Counted from the first letter of the stretch, positions 16,757 to 24,533 are shown. The stretch: 64,000 nt of DNA from Candidatus Fimenecus excrementavium (GCA_018712805.1 DVGI01000030.1:1-64000); one strand, 5' to 3'. Notes: generated from the letters alone by a model not told the origin. Numbers and translations: made by a program.

Positions 16757-17752
16757 ATGCTCAAATGCAGTATTGTAAGCACCCTGCGGCACCACCGTTT
16801 GCTGCTGCTTTGCATGGTCTTTCTAATGACCTGCGCCGCGTTTTCCGCCAATATTGCCGTGTTTCAGTTTAACGGCACGCGGCAGGAAGCGTTGATTTTG
16901 GGCGAGAACGCCGCCGATTTTACGGCGGAAGTGTATGCGCCGTTTTCCGCCGCGCTCCAAAAGCAAACGCAAACCGTTTTGGAAAATAATGACAGCCTCA
17001 CTGCGGTCTATTGTGTGACCGGCGGTGACGCTTTGCGTGCCTATTTTCGCGGCGGGGAAGCGTTCAGCGCCGGCGCGAGCCCGCAAAATGCCGGCGAAAT
17101 TTTAATCGGCGGCGAGAGCAAAGCCGAAGGGTATGAAATCGGTGACACGCTCACAAGAAACGGCAAAGTCTTTACCGTCTGCGGCGTGCGGCCGAGCGCT
17201 TCTTATGATGAGGTTTTGCCCGAAGCGCTCCCGGAAAATACGCAAATTACAGAACTGCATTTTTGCCGTGACTATATTTTATCCGCGCGCGCTGCTGCGC
17301 GGTTTGCCGCTGAATTGGAACAGGCGTTTCCCGGCGCGCAGGTCACTTCTCCCGAAAACAGTTCGCTTTTGACGGGGCTGCTTTATGAAATCCGCACCGG
17401 CGTTTGGATTGCCGGCATTGCCGCCTGCAATCTGCTTTTTATTTTCTGCTACATTTTAAAACAGAAAAAATCGGTTTACGCCGTGTTCTATCTCTGCGGG
17501 GCACGCCGCATTCAACTGGCGGGGCTTGCGTGCGCGGAGCTTTTAAGCTATGCCGCTTTGGGCGGTGTGCTCGGCGGGGCGGCGTTTTGGATTTTGCTTT
17601 ATCCGCGCCAGTCGTCCGCCGCGGGCTTTTTGTGGCAGGGACTTTCCCTTTCGCTCGCCGTGTGCCTTGTAATGAGCCTGCTTGTCGCGCTGCCCGCGCT
17701 TTGGCGCACCTTTGCCGCAAATCCGTTGACGGAGGTGGACGAAGATGGCTAA
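16757..17752 (+). CDS. FtsX-like ABC transporter permease subunit
   Basis: A 331-residue half-permease with one N-terminal membrane segment (about 12-34), an extracytoplasmic domain of about 180 residues and three C-terminal membrane segments (about 215-234, 253-276, 288-312), the usual FtsX/MacB arrangement. The cytoplasmic loop carries YLCGARRIQL, matching the conserved LxGaxxxxi coupling-helix region of FtsX permeases; the same pattern recurs in the next gene (FLCGATRRQN), so the two are probably a heterodimer. It overlaps the next gene by 8 bp. Confidence 0.8.
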   Translation: MLKCSIVSTLRHHRLLLLCMVFLMTCAAFSANIAVFQFNGTRQEALILGENAADFTAEVYAPFSAALQKQTQTVLENNDSLTAVYCVTGGDALRAYFRGGEAFSAGASPQNAGEILIGGESKAEGYEIGDTLTRNGKVFTVCGVRPSASYDEVLPEALPENTQITELHFCRDYILSARAAARFAAELEQAFPGAQVTSPENSSLLTGLLYEIRTGVWIAGIAACNLLFIFCYILKQKKSVYAVFYLCGARRIQLAGLACAELLSYAALGGVLGGAAFWILLYPRQSSAAGFLWQGLSLSLAVCLVMSLLVALPALWRTFAANPLTEVDEDG

Positions 17753-18959
17753 GACCTTTCGTTTTGCCGGAGAAATTATTTTTAAAAACAAGCTGTTGTT
17801 TTCGCTTTTGGTATTGCAATTTGTCTTTTTCCTGTTCTTTGCGCTCGACTGCGCAAACCGGCTTTATCAAATCGAATATCCCCGGCGCGTTTTAGCGGGG
17901 CTGACCGCGCAGAATTTCGCCTATTTCTCACCGATTCAATATGACAGCTATGCTATGGTGTACGGCACGCAAATGGAAAATGACGCCGACCCGTATGCCG
18001 ATTTTAATAAGCTAAAAGGTCTTACCGCCGTGGAAAACGTCTATACGCTCGAATCGCTCGAAACCAAAACCGAGCTGCGCGTTTACCCGGAAGTTTTAAG
18101 CGACAAACTAGATATTCCCATGCGCCGGGGCGTTTGGTTAAGCGGCGCGGACAACGCCTCGCTTCGCGCGGCGCCTTGTGTTACCTCCGACGCTTCGCGA
18201 AAACTCGGCGAGATTCTCTTGTTTCGGGATTCGGACGGGCTGGTGCAAGCGCAGTTTCAGGTGGTCGGCATCGCCGCCGACCCGTACTTTGATTTTGAAC
18301 AAAATGTCAGCGGCGAACAGCTGGGGCTTTCTGCATTGGCGGAACTGACGCAAAAGCCGGAAGTGCAGTTTTCCGGTGTTGAAATTCTTTGGACGGACAG
18401 CGAAACAGTGCTTTCCGTTTTGCGTGACAAACCCGTAAACACTTCGTCGCGGCTGTTGTTTTTTGACGGTGTTTCACAAGAGCAGATGGAAGAAAACCTC
18501 ACCCTCCTGCGCCGGTCGGGAAGTATCCTGAACAGCGAAACCTCTTTTGACAATCAGAGGCTTGCTTCCTTAAAAGAAAAAGAACTGCCCCAAATGCTTT
18601 GCGTTTTGGGCATTGCCGTTGTCGGATTTTGCTGTGCGGCGGCAATCTTCGTGCAAAACGCCCGGTATTGTTTAAAGGTGTATTTCCTTTGCGGGGCAAC
18701 ACGCCGGCAAAACGCCGCGGTTTGCTTTACGGCGTTGCTGTTCGTCGTTTTGCTCGCGGTTTTGCCGTATTGTATTCTTTTGCCGGTTGCCGGAACGCTC
18801 AACTGGTTTGACTGGTGTTATGCGTTCACCAAAGTCGGGTTCTTGGTGGTCGGCGGTTTCGCGGCGGTGTTTTTATTGCTTGCTTTGATTACCGTCGCCT
18901 GCCTTTTCGCCCGACAGCTTGAACCATCGAAACGAAAAAGGAGAAAGCAATATGCTTGA
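17745..18959 (+). CDS. FtsX-like ABC transporter permease subunit
   Basis: A 404-residue half-permease with an N-terminal membrane segment (about 14-36), an extracytoplasmic domain of about 240 residues and three C-terminal membrane segments (about 282-304, 322-346, 362-390) ending in a basic tail. The coupling loop FLCGATRRQN matches that of the preceding permease. It overlaps the ATPase gene by 8 bp, which suggests balanced translation of the complex. No substrate-specific feature is recognised; FtsX-type exporters in Firmicutes often give resistance to antimicrobial peptides or export peptides and lipids. Confidence 0.8.
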   Translation: MAKTFRFAGEIIFKNKLLFSLLVLQFVFFLFFALDCANRLYQIEYPRRVLAGLTAQNFAYFSPIQYDSYAMVYGTQMENDADPYADFNKLKGLTAVENVYTLESLETKTELRVYPEVLSDKLDIPMRRGVWLSGADNASLRAAPCVTSDASRKLGEILLFRDSDGLVQAQFQVVGIAADPYFDFEQNVSGEQLGLSALAELTQKPEVQFSGVEILWTDSETVLSVLRDKPVNTSSRLLFFDGVSQEQMEENLTLLRRSGSILNSETSFDNQRLASLKEKELPQMLCVLGIAVVGFCCAAAIFVQNARYCLKVYFLCGATRRQNAAVCFTALLFVVLLAVLPYCILLPVAGTLNWFDWCYAFTKVGFLVVGGFAAVFLLLALITVACLFARQLEPSKRKRRKQYA

Positions 18960-19638
18960 AGTGCAAAATCTTTCCAAAACCTATAACCCGGGGAAAAAGA
19001 ATGCCCTTGCGGCGTTACATGACGTTTCCTTGACCATTGCCGACGGAGAAATGGTCGCCGTAACCGGGACTTCCGGCGCGGGGAAATCGACGCTTTTGCA
19101 CATTTTGGGCGGGGTGCTTTCGTTTGACACGGGCAGTTACCACCTTGACGGCGAAGAGGTCGGCAACCTTTCGGAAAAGAAGCTCGCCGTACTTCGCAAC
19201 CGCAAGGTCGGCACGGTGTTTCAAAGCTTTTTGCTGTTGCCGGACAACACCGTCCGCGAAAACGTGGAAATCCCCCTGCTTTTTGCGCGCGTGCCGAAGA
19301 AAAAACGGCGGGCGCTTTGCCAAAAGGCGTTGGAGCAAGCCGGTATTCCCGAACTTTCCGACCGCTCGGTCAGCGCGCTTTCCGGCGGACAGAAGCAGCG
19401 CGCCGCCATTGCCCGCGCGATTGTCAATCAGGCGCAATATATTCTCGCCGACGAGCCGACCGGCGCGCTCGACTCCAAAACCGCCGCTTCGATTTTCGAC
19501 TTGTTCCGTCAAATTGCCGACAGCGGGCGCACGGTTGTAATTGTCACCCACGATTTACAGCTCGCCGCGCGCTGTGACCGCCAAATTGTGTTAAAAGACG
19601 GCGCCGTGGTAAGCACCGACGGAAGCGAAAGCATTTAA
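18952..19638 (+). CDS. ABC transporter ATP-binding protein (MacB/LolD type)
   Basis: A 228-residue ATPase. The start at 18952 follows AAAAAGGAG and overlaps the permease stop by 8 bp; an upstream in-frame ATG would lie inside the permease gene. Walker A is GTSGAGKS (near 41-48), the signature is LSGGQKQR (near 142-149), Walker B is ILADEPTGALD, and the switch His is in VIVTHD. The EPTGALDS form is typical of the MacB/LolD/FtsE family that partners FtsX-like permeases, in agreement with the upstream genes. Confidence 0.95.
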   Translation: MLEVQNLSKTYNPGKKNALAALHDVSLTIADGEMVAVTGTSGAGKSTLLHILGGVLSFDTGSYHLDGEEVGNLSEKKLAVLRNRKVGTVFQSFLLLPDNTVRENVEIPLLFARVPKKKRRALCQKALEQAGIPELSDRSVSALSGGQKQRAAIARAIVNQAQYILADEPTGALDSKTAASIFDLFRQIADSGRTVVIVTHDLQLAARCDRQIVLKDGAVVSTDGSESI

Positions 19639-19706
19639 CTGCGCGCCCCCGGGCACATAGAAAATTGCGCCTCGTAGATATATTTTAACTATTGCAATAT
19701 AAAAGG

Positions 19707-19747
19707 AAAAAGCACAGCAGAAAGAAGTCTCTCCGCTGTGCTTTTTT
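19707..19747 (+). terminator. Terminator of the ABC transporter operon
   Basis: AAAAAGCACAGC pairs with GCTGTGCTTTTT (12-bp stem, loop of 16 nt) and ends in a T-run, about 70 nt after the ATPase stop. Confidence 0.9.
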
Positions 19748-19779
19748 GTATGGAAATTTTACTATGATTCGCTAACCTA

Positions 19780-20475
19780 TAATTTAATCAAAGCCGATAC
19801 CGGGCGGCAAAGCGAAAGGTCACAGCGCACTACCTGCGCGATTTGTTGTGCGGCAGCCCGCACCGCGTTCGGTGTGCCCGGCGGCAGCGGCGGTCTCTAC
19901 GATTTGCTCGATGCTGATTCCGGGCGGCAAAGCGAAAGGTTACAGTTCACTGCCTACGCGTATTCGCTGCGGTCGGCACCGCCGCGATTCACCGCGCGTT
20001 GGCACGCACGCGGCTGTTCCTATGATTTATGCAACGCCGATTCCGGGTTATAAACGTAAAGATTCTATTCACGCTACCTACGCGAGGTCGGCGTGCCCGG
20101 CGGCACCGGGGAACCCCCGGCGAGGGTTCCCCACGATAAAACAGTCCGCCGGACTGTTTTATCTCCCCTCCTGCGCTTTTCATAGGAACGAGATTTCGCC
20201 CTGTGCGCATGGCGACCAAAGGCGCCGCCTTTGGATTGGGCCGCCTTTGAAAAGGCGGGCGAAACTTCACTTTCGGGCAGGTAGTTTGCAAAAACATTCC
20301 GCTTTTTTGCCCGACCGAAATATTCATCAAAGTTGATACCGGCTCTAAAAAGTCAAAACATTCACGAACTGCCTACGCGAGGTCAGCGTGCCCGGCGACT
20401 GTTTGCAATATTTGTGCCAAGCCGATTCCGGGTCGAGATGGTGTATTTTAAAACTCGCTCCCTACGTGTGTTCGG
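19780..20475. repeat. Intergenic hairpin-repeat array 1
   Basis: A non-coding stretch between convergent genes, made of related repeats read on the minus strand. Five degenerate copies of a ~60-bp unit (ATCGCGTAGGTAGT ... TCTTTAC ... CCGGTATCGGCTTTG in reverse) lie near 19787-19850, 19905-19975, 20025-20085, 20325-20382 and 20415-20470. They are joined by GTGCCGCCGGGCAC-type palindromes and by one ~217-bp composite unit (20108-20324). Open frames in it have no ribosome binding sites and repeat elsewhere in other arrays, so I regard them as non-coding. The array runs into the last codons of the metallo-beta-lactamase gene. Confidence 0.8.
20108..20324 (-). repeat. Composite multi-hairpin repeat, copy 3 (divergent, inverted)
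   Basis: The same order of hairpins as in the copies at 43057-43272 and 56543-56762, but in reverse orientation: GGTCGGGC, CCGCCTTTTCAAAGGCGG, a CCAAAGG/CCTTTGG stem, a GCGCAC-centred stem, CAGTCCGGCGGACTG, and GGGGAACCC/GGGTTCCCC at the end. It is the most diverged copy. Confidence 0.8.
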
Positions 20476-21343
20476 CGTGCCCGGCGGCACCGGAGTGGAT
20501 TTCGATTTCGCCGTTGTCGTCAAATTCGGCGATTACACCGTCTTCGTCCACCGTGGTGTGCAACTCGGCGTGGGCAACGTGGCGCAGTTTCCATTTGACG
20601 TCAGGGTAAATGCGCCATTTCACGTTCGGCACGACGGCATAGCGCGGGGCAAGCTTTTTTAGGAAATAAGCCGACGAGGACCCGACATAACCGTGGTGAC
20701 CGACTTTTAATAAATCGACTTTCCCCACGCGGTCGGCAACGCGGCGTTCGTCGCCGGTTTTGTAATTCAAATCACCGACAAGCAGCGCGCGGACCTTGCC
20801 CAGTTCCGCGAGCACAATCACCGAGTTGACGTTTTCGCCGTATTTCGGGAAACGCGGCTGATTTTCGTAATAGAAAAACGTCAGCGCAAACGCGCCGAGC
20901 GTTGTTTTTTCGCCGTTAAAATCTTCGACAATCTGCGCGCCGACTTTTTCGAGCGCGTCATACATTTGGTCGTGGACTTCTTCGTTGTCCCAGCGTTTGC
21001 GTTCCAAAATAAACACGCGCTCGCCGTCGTAGCGGCGCAAATAGCCTTTTTTTACGCGGATTTCCGGGTGTAAAATCACCGTGTCAAATCCGCCGAGGTG
21101 GTCGGAGTGGGCGTGCGTGCCCAAAACAAAATCCAGCGTGACGAGCCCGTCTTCGCCGCGTGCGTGTTCCAAAAGGTAGTCGACAACCGCCTGTTCATAG
21201 CCCGGACGCTTTAAATGGGGCTTGTCGGCGGGGAAATCGTTGTCTTCGGCGGCGTCGATTAAGGCAAAATGCCCGTTACTTTCGAGCAGGATGCAGTCCG
21301 ATGGGCCGGTGTTCAAGAAGTGAATTTTGTTTTGTCCGCGCAT
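20462..21343 (-). CDS. Metallo-beta-lactamase fold hydrolase (ComEC C-domain type)
   Basis: A 293-residue cytoplasmic MBL-fold protein. The start at 21343 follows GGGAGGAGG and lies 68 bp inside the 3' end of the HAD gene. The metal motif THAHSDHLGG is near residues 78-87, with further ligands in LLVGDLNYK (Asp) and KVGHHG (His), the pattern found in ComEC/Rec2 C-terminal domains and related phosphodiesterases. It is not fused to a membrane channel, so the substrate is open. The last nine codons and the TAG stop are formed by the intergenic repeat (GTGCCGCCGGGCACGCCGA), so the native C-terminus may have been replaced. Last gene of the GtrA-GtrA-HAD-MBL operon. Confidence 0.85.
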   Translation of the reverse strand: MRGQNKIHFLNTGPSDCILLESNGHFALIDAAEDNDFPADKPHLKRPGYEQAVVDYLLEHARGEDGLVTLDFVLGTHAHSDHLGGFDTVILHPEIRVKKGYLRRYDGERVFILERKRWDNEEVHDQMYDALEKVGAQIVEDFNGEKTTLGAFALTFFYYENQPRFPKYGENVNSVIVLAELGKVRALLVGDLNYKTGDERRVADRVGKVDLLKVGHHGYVGSSSAYFLKKLAPRYAVVPNVKWRIYPDVKWKLRHVAHAELHTTVDEDGVIAEFDDNGEIEIHSGAAGHAEHT

Positions 21344-22181
21344 CTTGTGCGCCTCCTCCCAAAACATAAGTCTTAATCGCTTTGGCGACTGCGTTTTCAT
21401 CGTTGGAGCAAAGCACCGCCACCGCCTCTTCTTTCAGCGCGTCGCAGGCGTTTGCGACCGCGAGCGGCACGCCCGCCGCGGAAAGCAGGGTCAAATCGTT
21501 GCGGCTGTCGCCGATTGCGGCGGTTTCGGCGCGTTCAAGCCCCAAATGCCGCTGCAAGCGCGAAAGCGTCGCGCCTTTGTTGACGCCTTTTTGCAAAATT
21601 TCCATGTTGTTCGGCATGGAAGTGGTCAGCTCCACGCTCGAAAGCGTCTGAAGCCGCGAGAACGCTTCTTCGCGTTCTTTTAGGTCGCTGAAAAAGACGT
21701 TGAACATTTCGGCGCGGTTGGCGCGTGACGCCAAAAAGGCGGGAAGTGCGGCAACGCCTTTGCGGGTTTTCGTAATGACCGGGCGATAGATAGGCTCGAT
21801 CCGATAATGGTCATAAGAAGCCGCGTTGAGCTTTGCGGCGTCGGTCACCGGCACGCCGCCGGTATAAACTTCTATCATTGTGTCATATTCCGACAAAATC
21901 GCAAGCAGTGCGCGCACGAGTTCGGGCGCAAAACAGCTTTTCCAAACACAGTTGCCGGCCGCGTCGTAAAGCGTCGCGCCGTTGGAGCAAATGCAATGGG
22001 TATAAGGCTTTTCCACGCGCAAAACTTCCGGCATTTCATAAAAGCTTCGCCCGGTTGCGGGCGTGACAAAACAACCCGCCGCCACCGCCCGGGCGAGGGC
22101 GTCGAGGTTTTCGCGGCTGATTTCCCCCGAAGAGTGAATGCAAGTGCCGTCTAAATCCGTTGCAAACAATCGAACCGCCAT
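21276..22181 (-). CDS. Cof-type HAD-IIB family hydrolase
   Basis: A 301-residue cytoplasmic phosphatase-like protein. HAD motif I DLDGTCIHS is at residues 8-16 (nucleophile Asp8), motif II is the TGR at about 39-41, motif III Lys is near 200 (NKGATLSRL), and motif IV GDSRNDL is near 222-228. The Cof/YidA subgroup acts on sugar phosphates and similar metabolites. The last ~25 residues extend past the usual family end and overlap the downstream MBL gene. It starts 1 bp after the GtrA stop, so it is tightly co-expressed with the two membrane proteins. Confidence 0.92.
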   Translation of the reverse strand: MAVRLFATDLDGTCIHSSGEISRENLDALARAVAAGCFVTPATGRSFYEMPEVLRVEKPYTHCICSNGATLYDAAGNCVWKSCFAPELVRALLAILSEYDTMIEVYTGGVPVTDAAKLNAASYDHYRIEPIYRPVITKTRKGVAALPAFLASRANRAEMFNVFFSDLKEREEAFSRLQTLSSVELTTSMPNNMEILQKGVNKGATLSRLQRHLGLERAETAAIGDSRNDLTLLSAAGVPLAVANACDALKEEAVAVLCSNDENAVAKAIKTYVLGGGAQDARTKQNSLLEHRPIGLHPARK

Positions 22182-22182
22182 G

Positions 22183-22707
22183 TCAACCCTTCTTTCTCTG
22201 GCGCTGAATCACGAACCGCTCCAGCGGATAGGTCCAAATGGTCGGGACGTTGATAATCAGGCATTTCATCAAAAGTTCGGTGACCGGCGTGCTCCAGCCG
22301 TTGTTTTGCATAATCGTGCCGACCACCCCGCCGAGCCAGGTGTCGAACAAAATGGTAAACACGACCATAATCACATACAAAAAGCTGCTGAGCGCCGCGT
22401 TAACGTCGGAGTGAAAGGTCAGCTTGCGGTTGATCAGATACGCCGCGACGTAGCCCGCGGTTGTCGAAATCGCATAAGAATAGAGATAGCCGCGATATTC
22501 AATCCGCAAAAAGCGCAGCAGCGCGTTGTCGGTGACCGGCACGGCGTTGAGCTCGTCGAACACAAAATATTGCAAAAACAAATAAATGCTGACGTCGAGC
22601 GCCGTGGTGACGACGATACAAATATTAAATTTTATGAACTTCCACCATTCCGGGTGCCGCACGGCAAAGGTCGGCTTTTCGGCGGCAGGCGCGGTGTTTT
22701 TTTTCAT
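22183..22707 (-). CDS. GtrA family membrane protein (second copy)
   Basis: A 174-residue protein with four predicted membrane segments (about 24-46, 78-100, 108-130, 140-162). The GtrA-family hallmark YLINRKLTFHSD lies between segments 2 and 3. GtrA proteins are thought to help move lipid-linked sugars across the membrane for cell-surface glycosylation. It is a clear tandem paralogue of the next upstream gene (both share FIKF, YLYSYxIS, NRKLTF, NNGWS and PTxWTYPLxRFVI), separated from it by 3 bp. A closing Lys/Arg-rich tail is cytoplasmic. Confidence 0.88.
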   Translation of the reverse strand: MKKNTAPAAEKPTFAVRHPEWWKFIKFNICIVVTTALDVSIYLFLQYFVFDELNAVPVTDNALLRFLRIEYRGYLYSYAISTTAGYVAAYLINRKLTFHSDVNAALSSFLYVIMVVFTILFDTWLGGVVGTIMQNNGWSTPVTELLMKCLIINVPTIWTYPLERFVIQRQRKKG

Positions 22708-22710
22708 AAA

Positions 22711-23217
22711 TTACGAATCCTTCTTCTTTCTGTGAATGACAAAACGGCTTAACGGATAGGTCCAAACGGTGGGGAGCGTCATGACGACGAGCTTTAAAAG
22801 CATATCCACCCAGAAATTGCTCCAGCCGTTGTTGGTAACGATTGTGCCGAGGAACGCGCCGAACCAGGTGTTAAACGTGATGGTGCAAATGACCATAATC
22901 GCATATAAAATGCTCGAAACTAAGGGGTTGGCGTCGGCTTTAAAGGTCAGCTTTCGGTTCATTAAGAACGCGGCGGCGTAGCCGATGATGGCGGAAATCA
23001 AATACGAATACAAATAACCTTTATATTCAATCCCGAGGAATTCGAGCACGGGGCTGTTTTCCACGGGAACGCCCTGCAACGAACGGAAAACACCGTATTG
23101 CAGCACGGCGTAAACCGCCATTTCCAAAATCGAAGTGCTCGCACCCGTAAAGGTAAATTTTATAAATTTCCAAATTTCACTGTGTTTTTCAACAAACGCT
23201 TTCGCTTTTTCTTTCAT
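22711..23217 (-). CDS. GtrA family membrane protein (first copy)
   Basis: A 168-residue four-helix membrane protein with the motif FLMNRKLTFKAD and the closing WTYPLSRFVIHRKKK. It is the first gene of the four-gene operon and sits downstream of a recognisable promoter with a direct repeat next to the -35. The two GtrA copies in tandem suggest a heteromeric pair, or duplication with divergence of the substrate. No glycosyltransferase is adjacent, which is unusual since GtrA proteins commonly pair with a GT2 enzyme. Confidence 0.88.
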   Translation of the reverse strand: MKEKAKAFVEKHSEIWKFIKFTFTGASTSILEMAVYAVLQYGVFRSLQGVPVENSPVLEFLGIEYKGYLYSYLISAIIGYAAAFLMNRKLTFKADANPLVSSILYAIMVICTITFNTWFGAFLGTIVTNNGWSNFWVDMLLKLVVMTLPTVWTYPLSRFVIHRKKKDS

Positions 23218-23263
23218 GGTCGCGCTCCTTGTTCATTGTATCATATAAAATCTTTACTTCGCA

Positions 23264-23292
23264 AGCATAACATATCGGAAGGCATCGGACAA
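23264..23292 (-). promoter_or_regulatory. Promoter of the GtrA operon
   Basis: On the minus strand TTGTCC and TATGCT are 17 bp apart, about 47 bp upstream of the start codon, which follows AAGGAGCG. An alternative -10 (TACAAT) closer to the gene would leave almost no leader. Confidence 0.6.
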
Positions 23293-23295
23293 CCG

Positions 23296-23324
23296 ACTTA
23301 ACACAGACTTAACACAGGTTTACG
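23296..23324. promoter_or_regulatory. Pho-box-like direct repeats beside the GtrA promoter
   Basis: On the plus strand ACTTAACACAG occurs twice in tandem (23296-23306 and 23307-23317), giving TTAACA-N5-TTAACA, followed by TTTACG ten bases on. PhoP of Bacillus binds TT(A/T/C)ACA repeats with an 11-bp period. The repeats end 4 bp from the -35, a usual activator position. The regulator is inferred, not shown. Confidence 0.45.
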
Positions 23325-23354
23325 GGAAGTCTTCGACAAAACCAAAACAGCGAA

Positions 23355-23382
23355 AAGACCCGGTGCAAAAGCACCGGGTCTT
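23355..23382 (-). terminator. Terminator of the surface-protein cluster
   Basis: A perfect 12-bp stem (AAGACCCGGTGC / GCACCGGGTCTT, 4-nt loop) follows the stop of the 365-residue gene by about 14 nt; read on the minus strand it ends in TCTTTTC. Confidence 0.9.
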
Positions 23383-23395
23383 ATTCAGCTAAAAT

Positions 23396-24493
23396 TTATG
23401 CAGTTTCGTCTTCGGCTTCATCGTCTTTCTTTCTGCGCAAAATCGGCAGGAGGATCAGGAACGCGGCAAACACGAACAGCACGGCTGCCAAAACCGGGTT
23501 TTCCCGCAGGATTGCGCCTGTTTGAGAAATAATCGGAATGTTGGTATCCGTCTTACCGCCGTCATCCGGCGTGGTCGTGGGTTCTTCGGGGACGGGCGCG
23601 GTCGGCGCTTCGTCCGGTTGAAGAAGAATGCTGCCGTCGTCTTGGACGACAAAGTTCAAATAGATTTGCTTCGTCCCCGCGGGAACGGTGACGAGCTGTG
23701 TGCCGTTCGCCAAACGAACGACGGTCATTTCTGTTGCGCTGTCGCTCACGGTGACCGAAAAGCCCTCTTCGCCGGCAAGGTTGCCGTCTTTGTCATAAAT
23801 CGAAACGGTGTGGTAGCCGTCTTTAATGACATCTACGCGATAAGCGCCGTCTTCGTCGGCGGTCGCTTCAAACTCGCCGAGGTCGAAAACCAGCTTCGCG
23901 CCGGGCATCGGGTCATCTTCGCCGTGATAAACGTGGCCGGACATTGCCATGCGAATGCACGGGTCGCCGTGATGGTCACCGCCGCCGGGTTCGGTGGTCG
24001 GTTCATCAGGGTCTGTGGTCGGCTCATCAGGGTCTGTGGTCGGCTCATCAGGGTCTGTGGTCGGCTCATCAGGGTCGGTGGTCGGCTCATCAGGGTCGGT
24101 GGTCGGCTCATCAGGGTCGGTCGGGTTTTCCGCATCTGCGCATTTTTCAAAAGTGAAAACAATGTGCATATCGGTGTTGACGCTCGCAATGGTCAGCTGG
24201 CCGTAAGCCAGTTGGTCGGTAACGTCCTGGCCGTTGATGCGCACCGATTTCAGGTGACTGTCCATTTTCGCAATGACGTCCAAACGAAGGCTGTCAAAGC
24301 GCGCCACCGAAAACGCGGCGCCGTTTTGCACCACAGAACCGTCACGGAGGACATAGCCCCCGTCGTTATACGCAACGGTAATTTCATGGGTGTCCGGAAC
24401 AACGGTCTTTAAGGTCGCGCTGTCTGCAAATGCGCCGAGCTGAATCCCGAAGCAAAGCAGAAGCGCCAAAAACACGCTGGCGACTTTTTTCAT
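23396..24493 (-). CDS. Membrane-anchored surface protein with DPDEPTT stalk
   Basis: A 365-residue secreted protein. It has a signal peptide (1-23, AFA-D), a ~95-residue N-terminal domain, a stalk of about six DPDEPTT repeats (124-169), a carboxypeptidase-regulatory-like/SdrD-B-like beta domain (about 184-245, SGHVYHGEDDPMPGAKLVF...), a second Pro/Thr linker (285-310), and a C-terminal hydrophobic segment (about 334-353) followed by RRKK and an acidic tail. The residues before the hydrophobic segment read SQTG: this resembles a sortase signal but is not LPxTG, so it may be anchored by a non-standard sortase or simply stay membrane-bound. It is the last gene of the cluster of small secreted paralogues and could tether them to the cell. 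Confidence 0.75.
   Translation of the reverse strand: MKKVASVFLALLLCFGIQLGAFADSATLKTVVPDTHEITVAYNDGGYVLRDGSVVQNGAAFSVARFDSLRLDVIAKMDSHLKSVRINGQDVTDQLAYGQLTIASVNTDMHIVFTFEKCADAENPTDPDEPTTDPDEPTTDPDEPTTDPDEPTTDPDEPTTDPDEPTTEPGGGDHHGDPCIRMAMSGHVYHGEDDPMPGAKLVFDLGEFEATADEDGAYRVDVIKDGYHTVSIYDKDGNLAGEEGFSVTVSDSATEMTVVRLANGTQLVTVPAGTKQIYLNFVVQDDGSILLQPDEAPTAPVPEEPTTTPDDGGKTDTNIPIISQTGAILRENPVLAAVLFVFAAFLILLPILRRKKDDEAEDETA
23987..24124. repeat. 21-bp in-frame tandem repeat (DPDEPTT stalk)
   Basis: About six and a half copies of a 21-bp unit (plus-strand form GGCTCATCAGGGTCGGTGGTC). The first three copies share a TCTGTGG variant and the others TCGGTGG, which suggests block duplication. Unit length is a multiple of three, so changes in copy number only change stalk length. 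Confidence 0.9.
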
Positions 24494-24533
24494 GAAACCA
24501 CCCCTTTCTTTATTTTGAAAATTCTATGGTGTG

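Noticed and set aside
19780-20475. CRISPR array
   Set aside because: Repeat copies are degenerate, of unequal spacing, contain hairpins of several kinds and have no equal-length spacers or cas genes.
19848-20662. Two open frames of 162 and 109 residues in and past array 1
   Set aside because: They consist of repeat sequence, overlap the MBL gene in antisense, and lack ribosome binding sites.
23987-24124. Tandem repeats as a non-coding satellite or CRISPR-like array
   Set aside because: The 21-bp unit is in frame within a clear secreted protein and encodes DPDEPTT.
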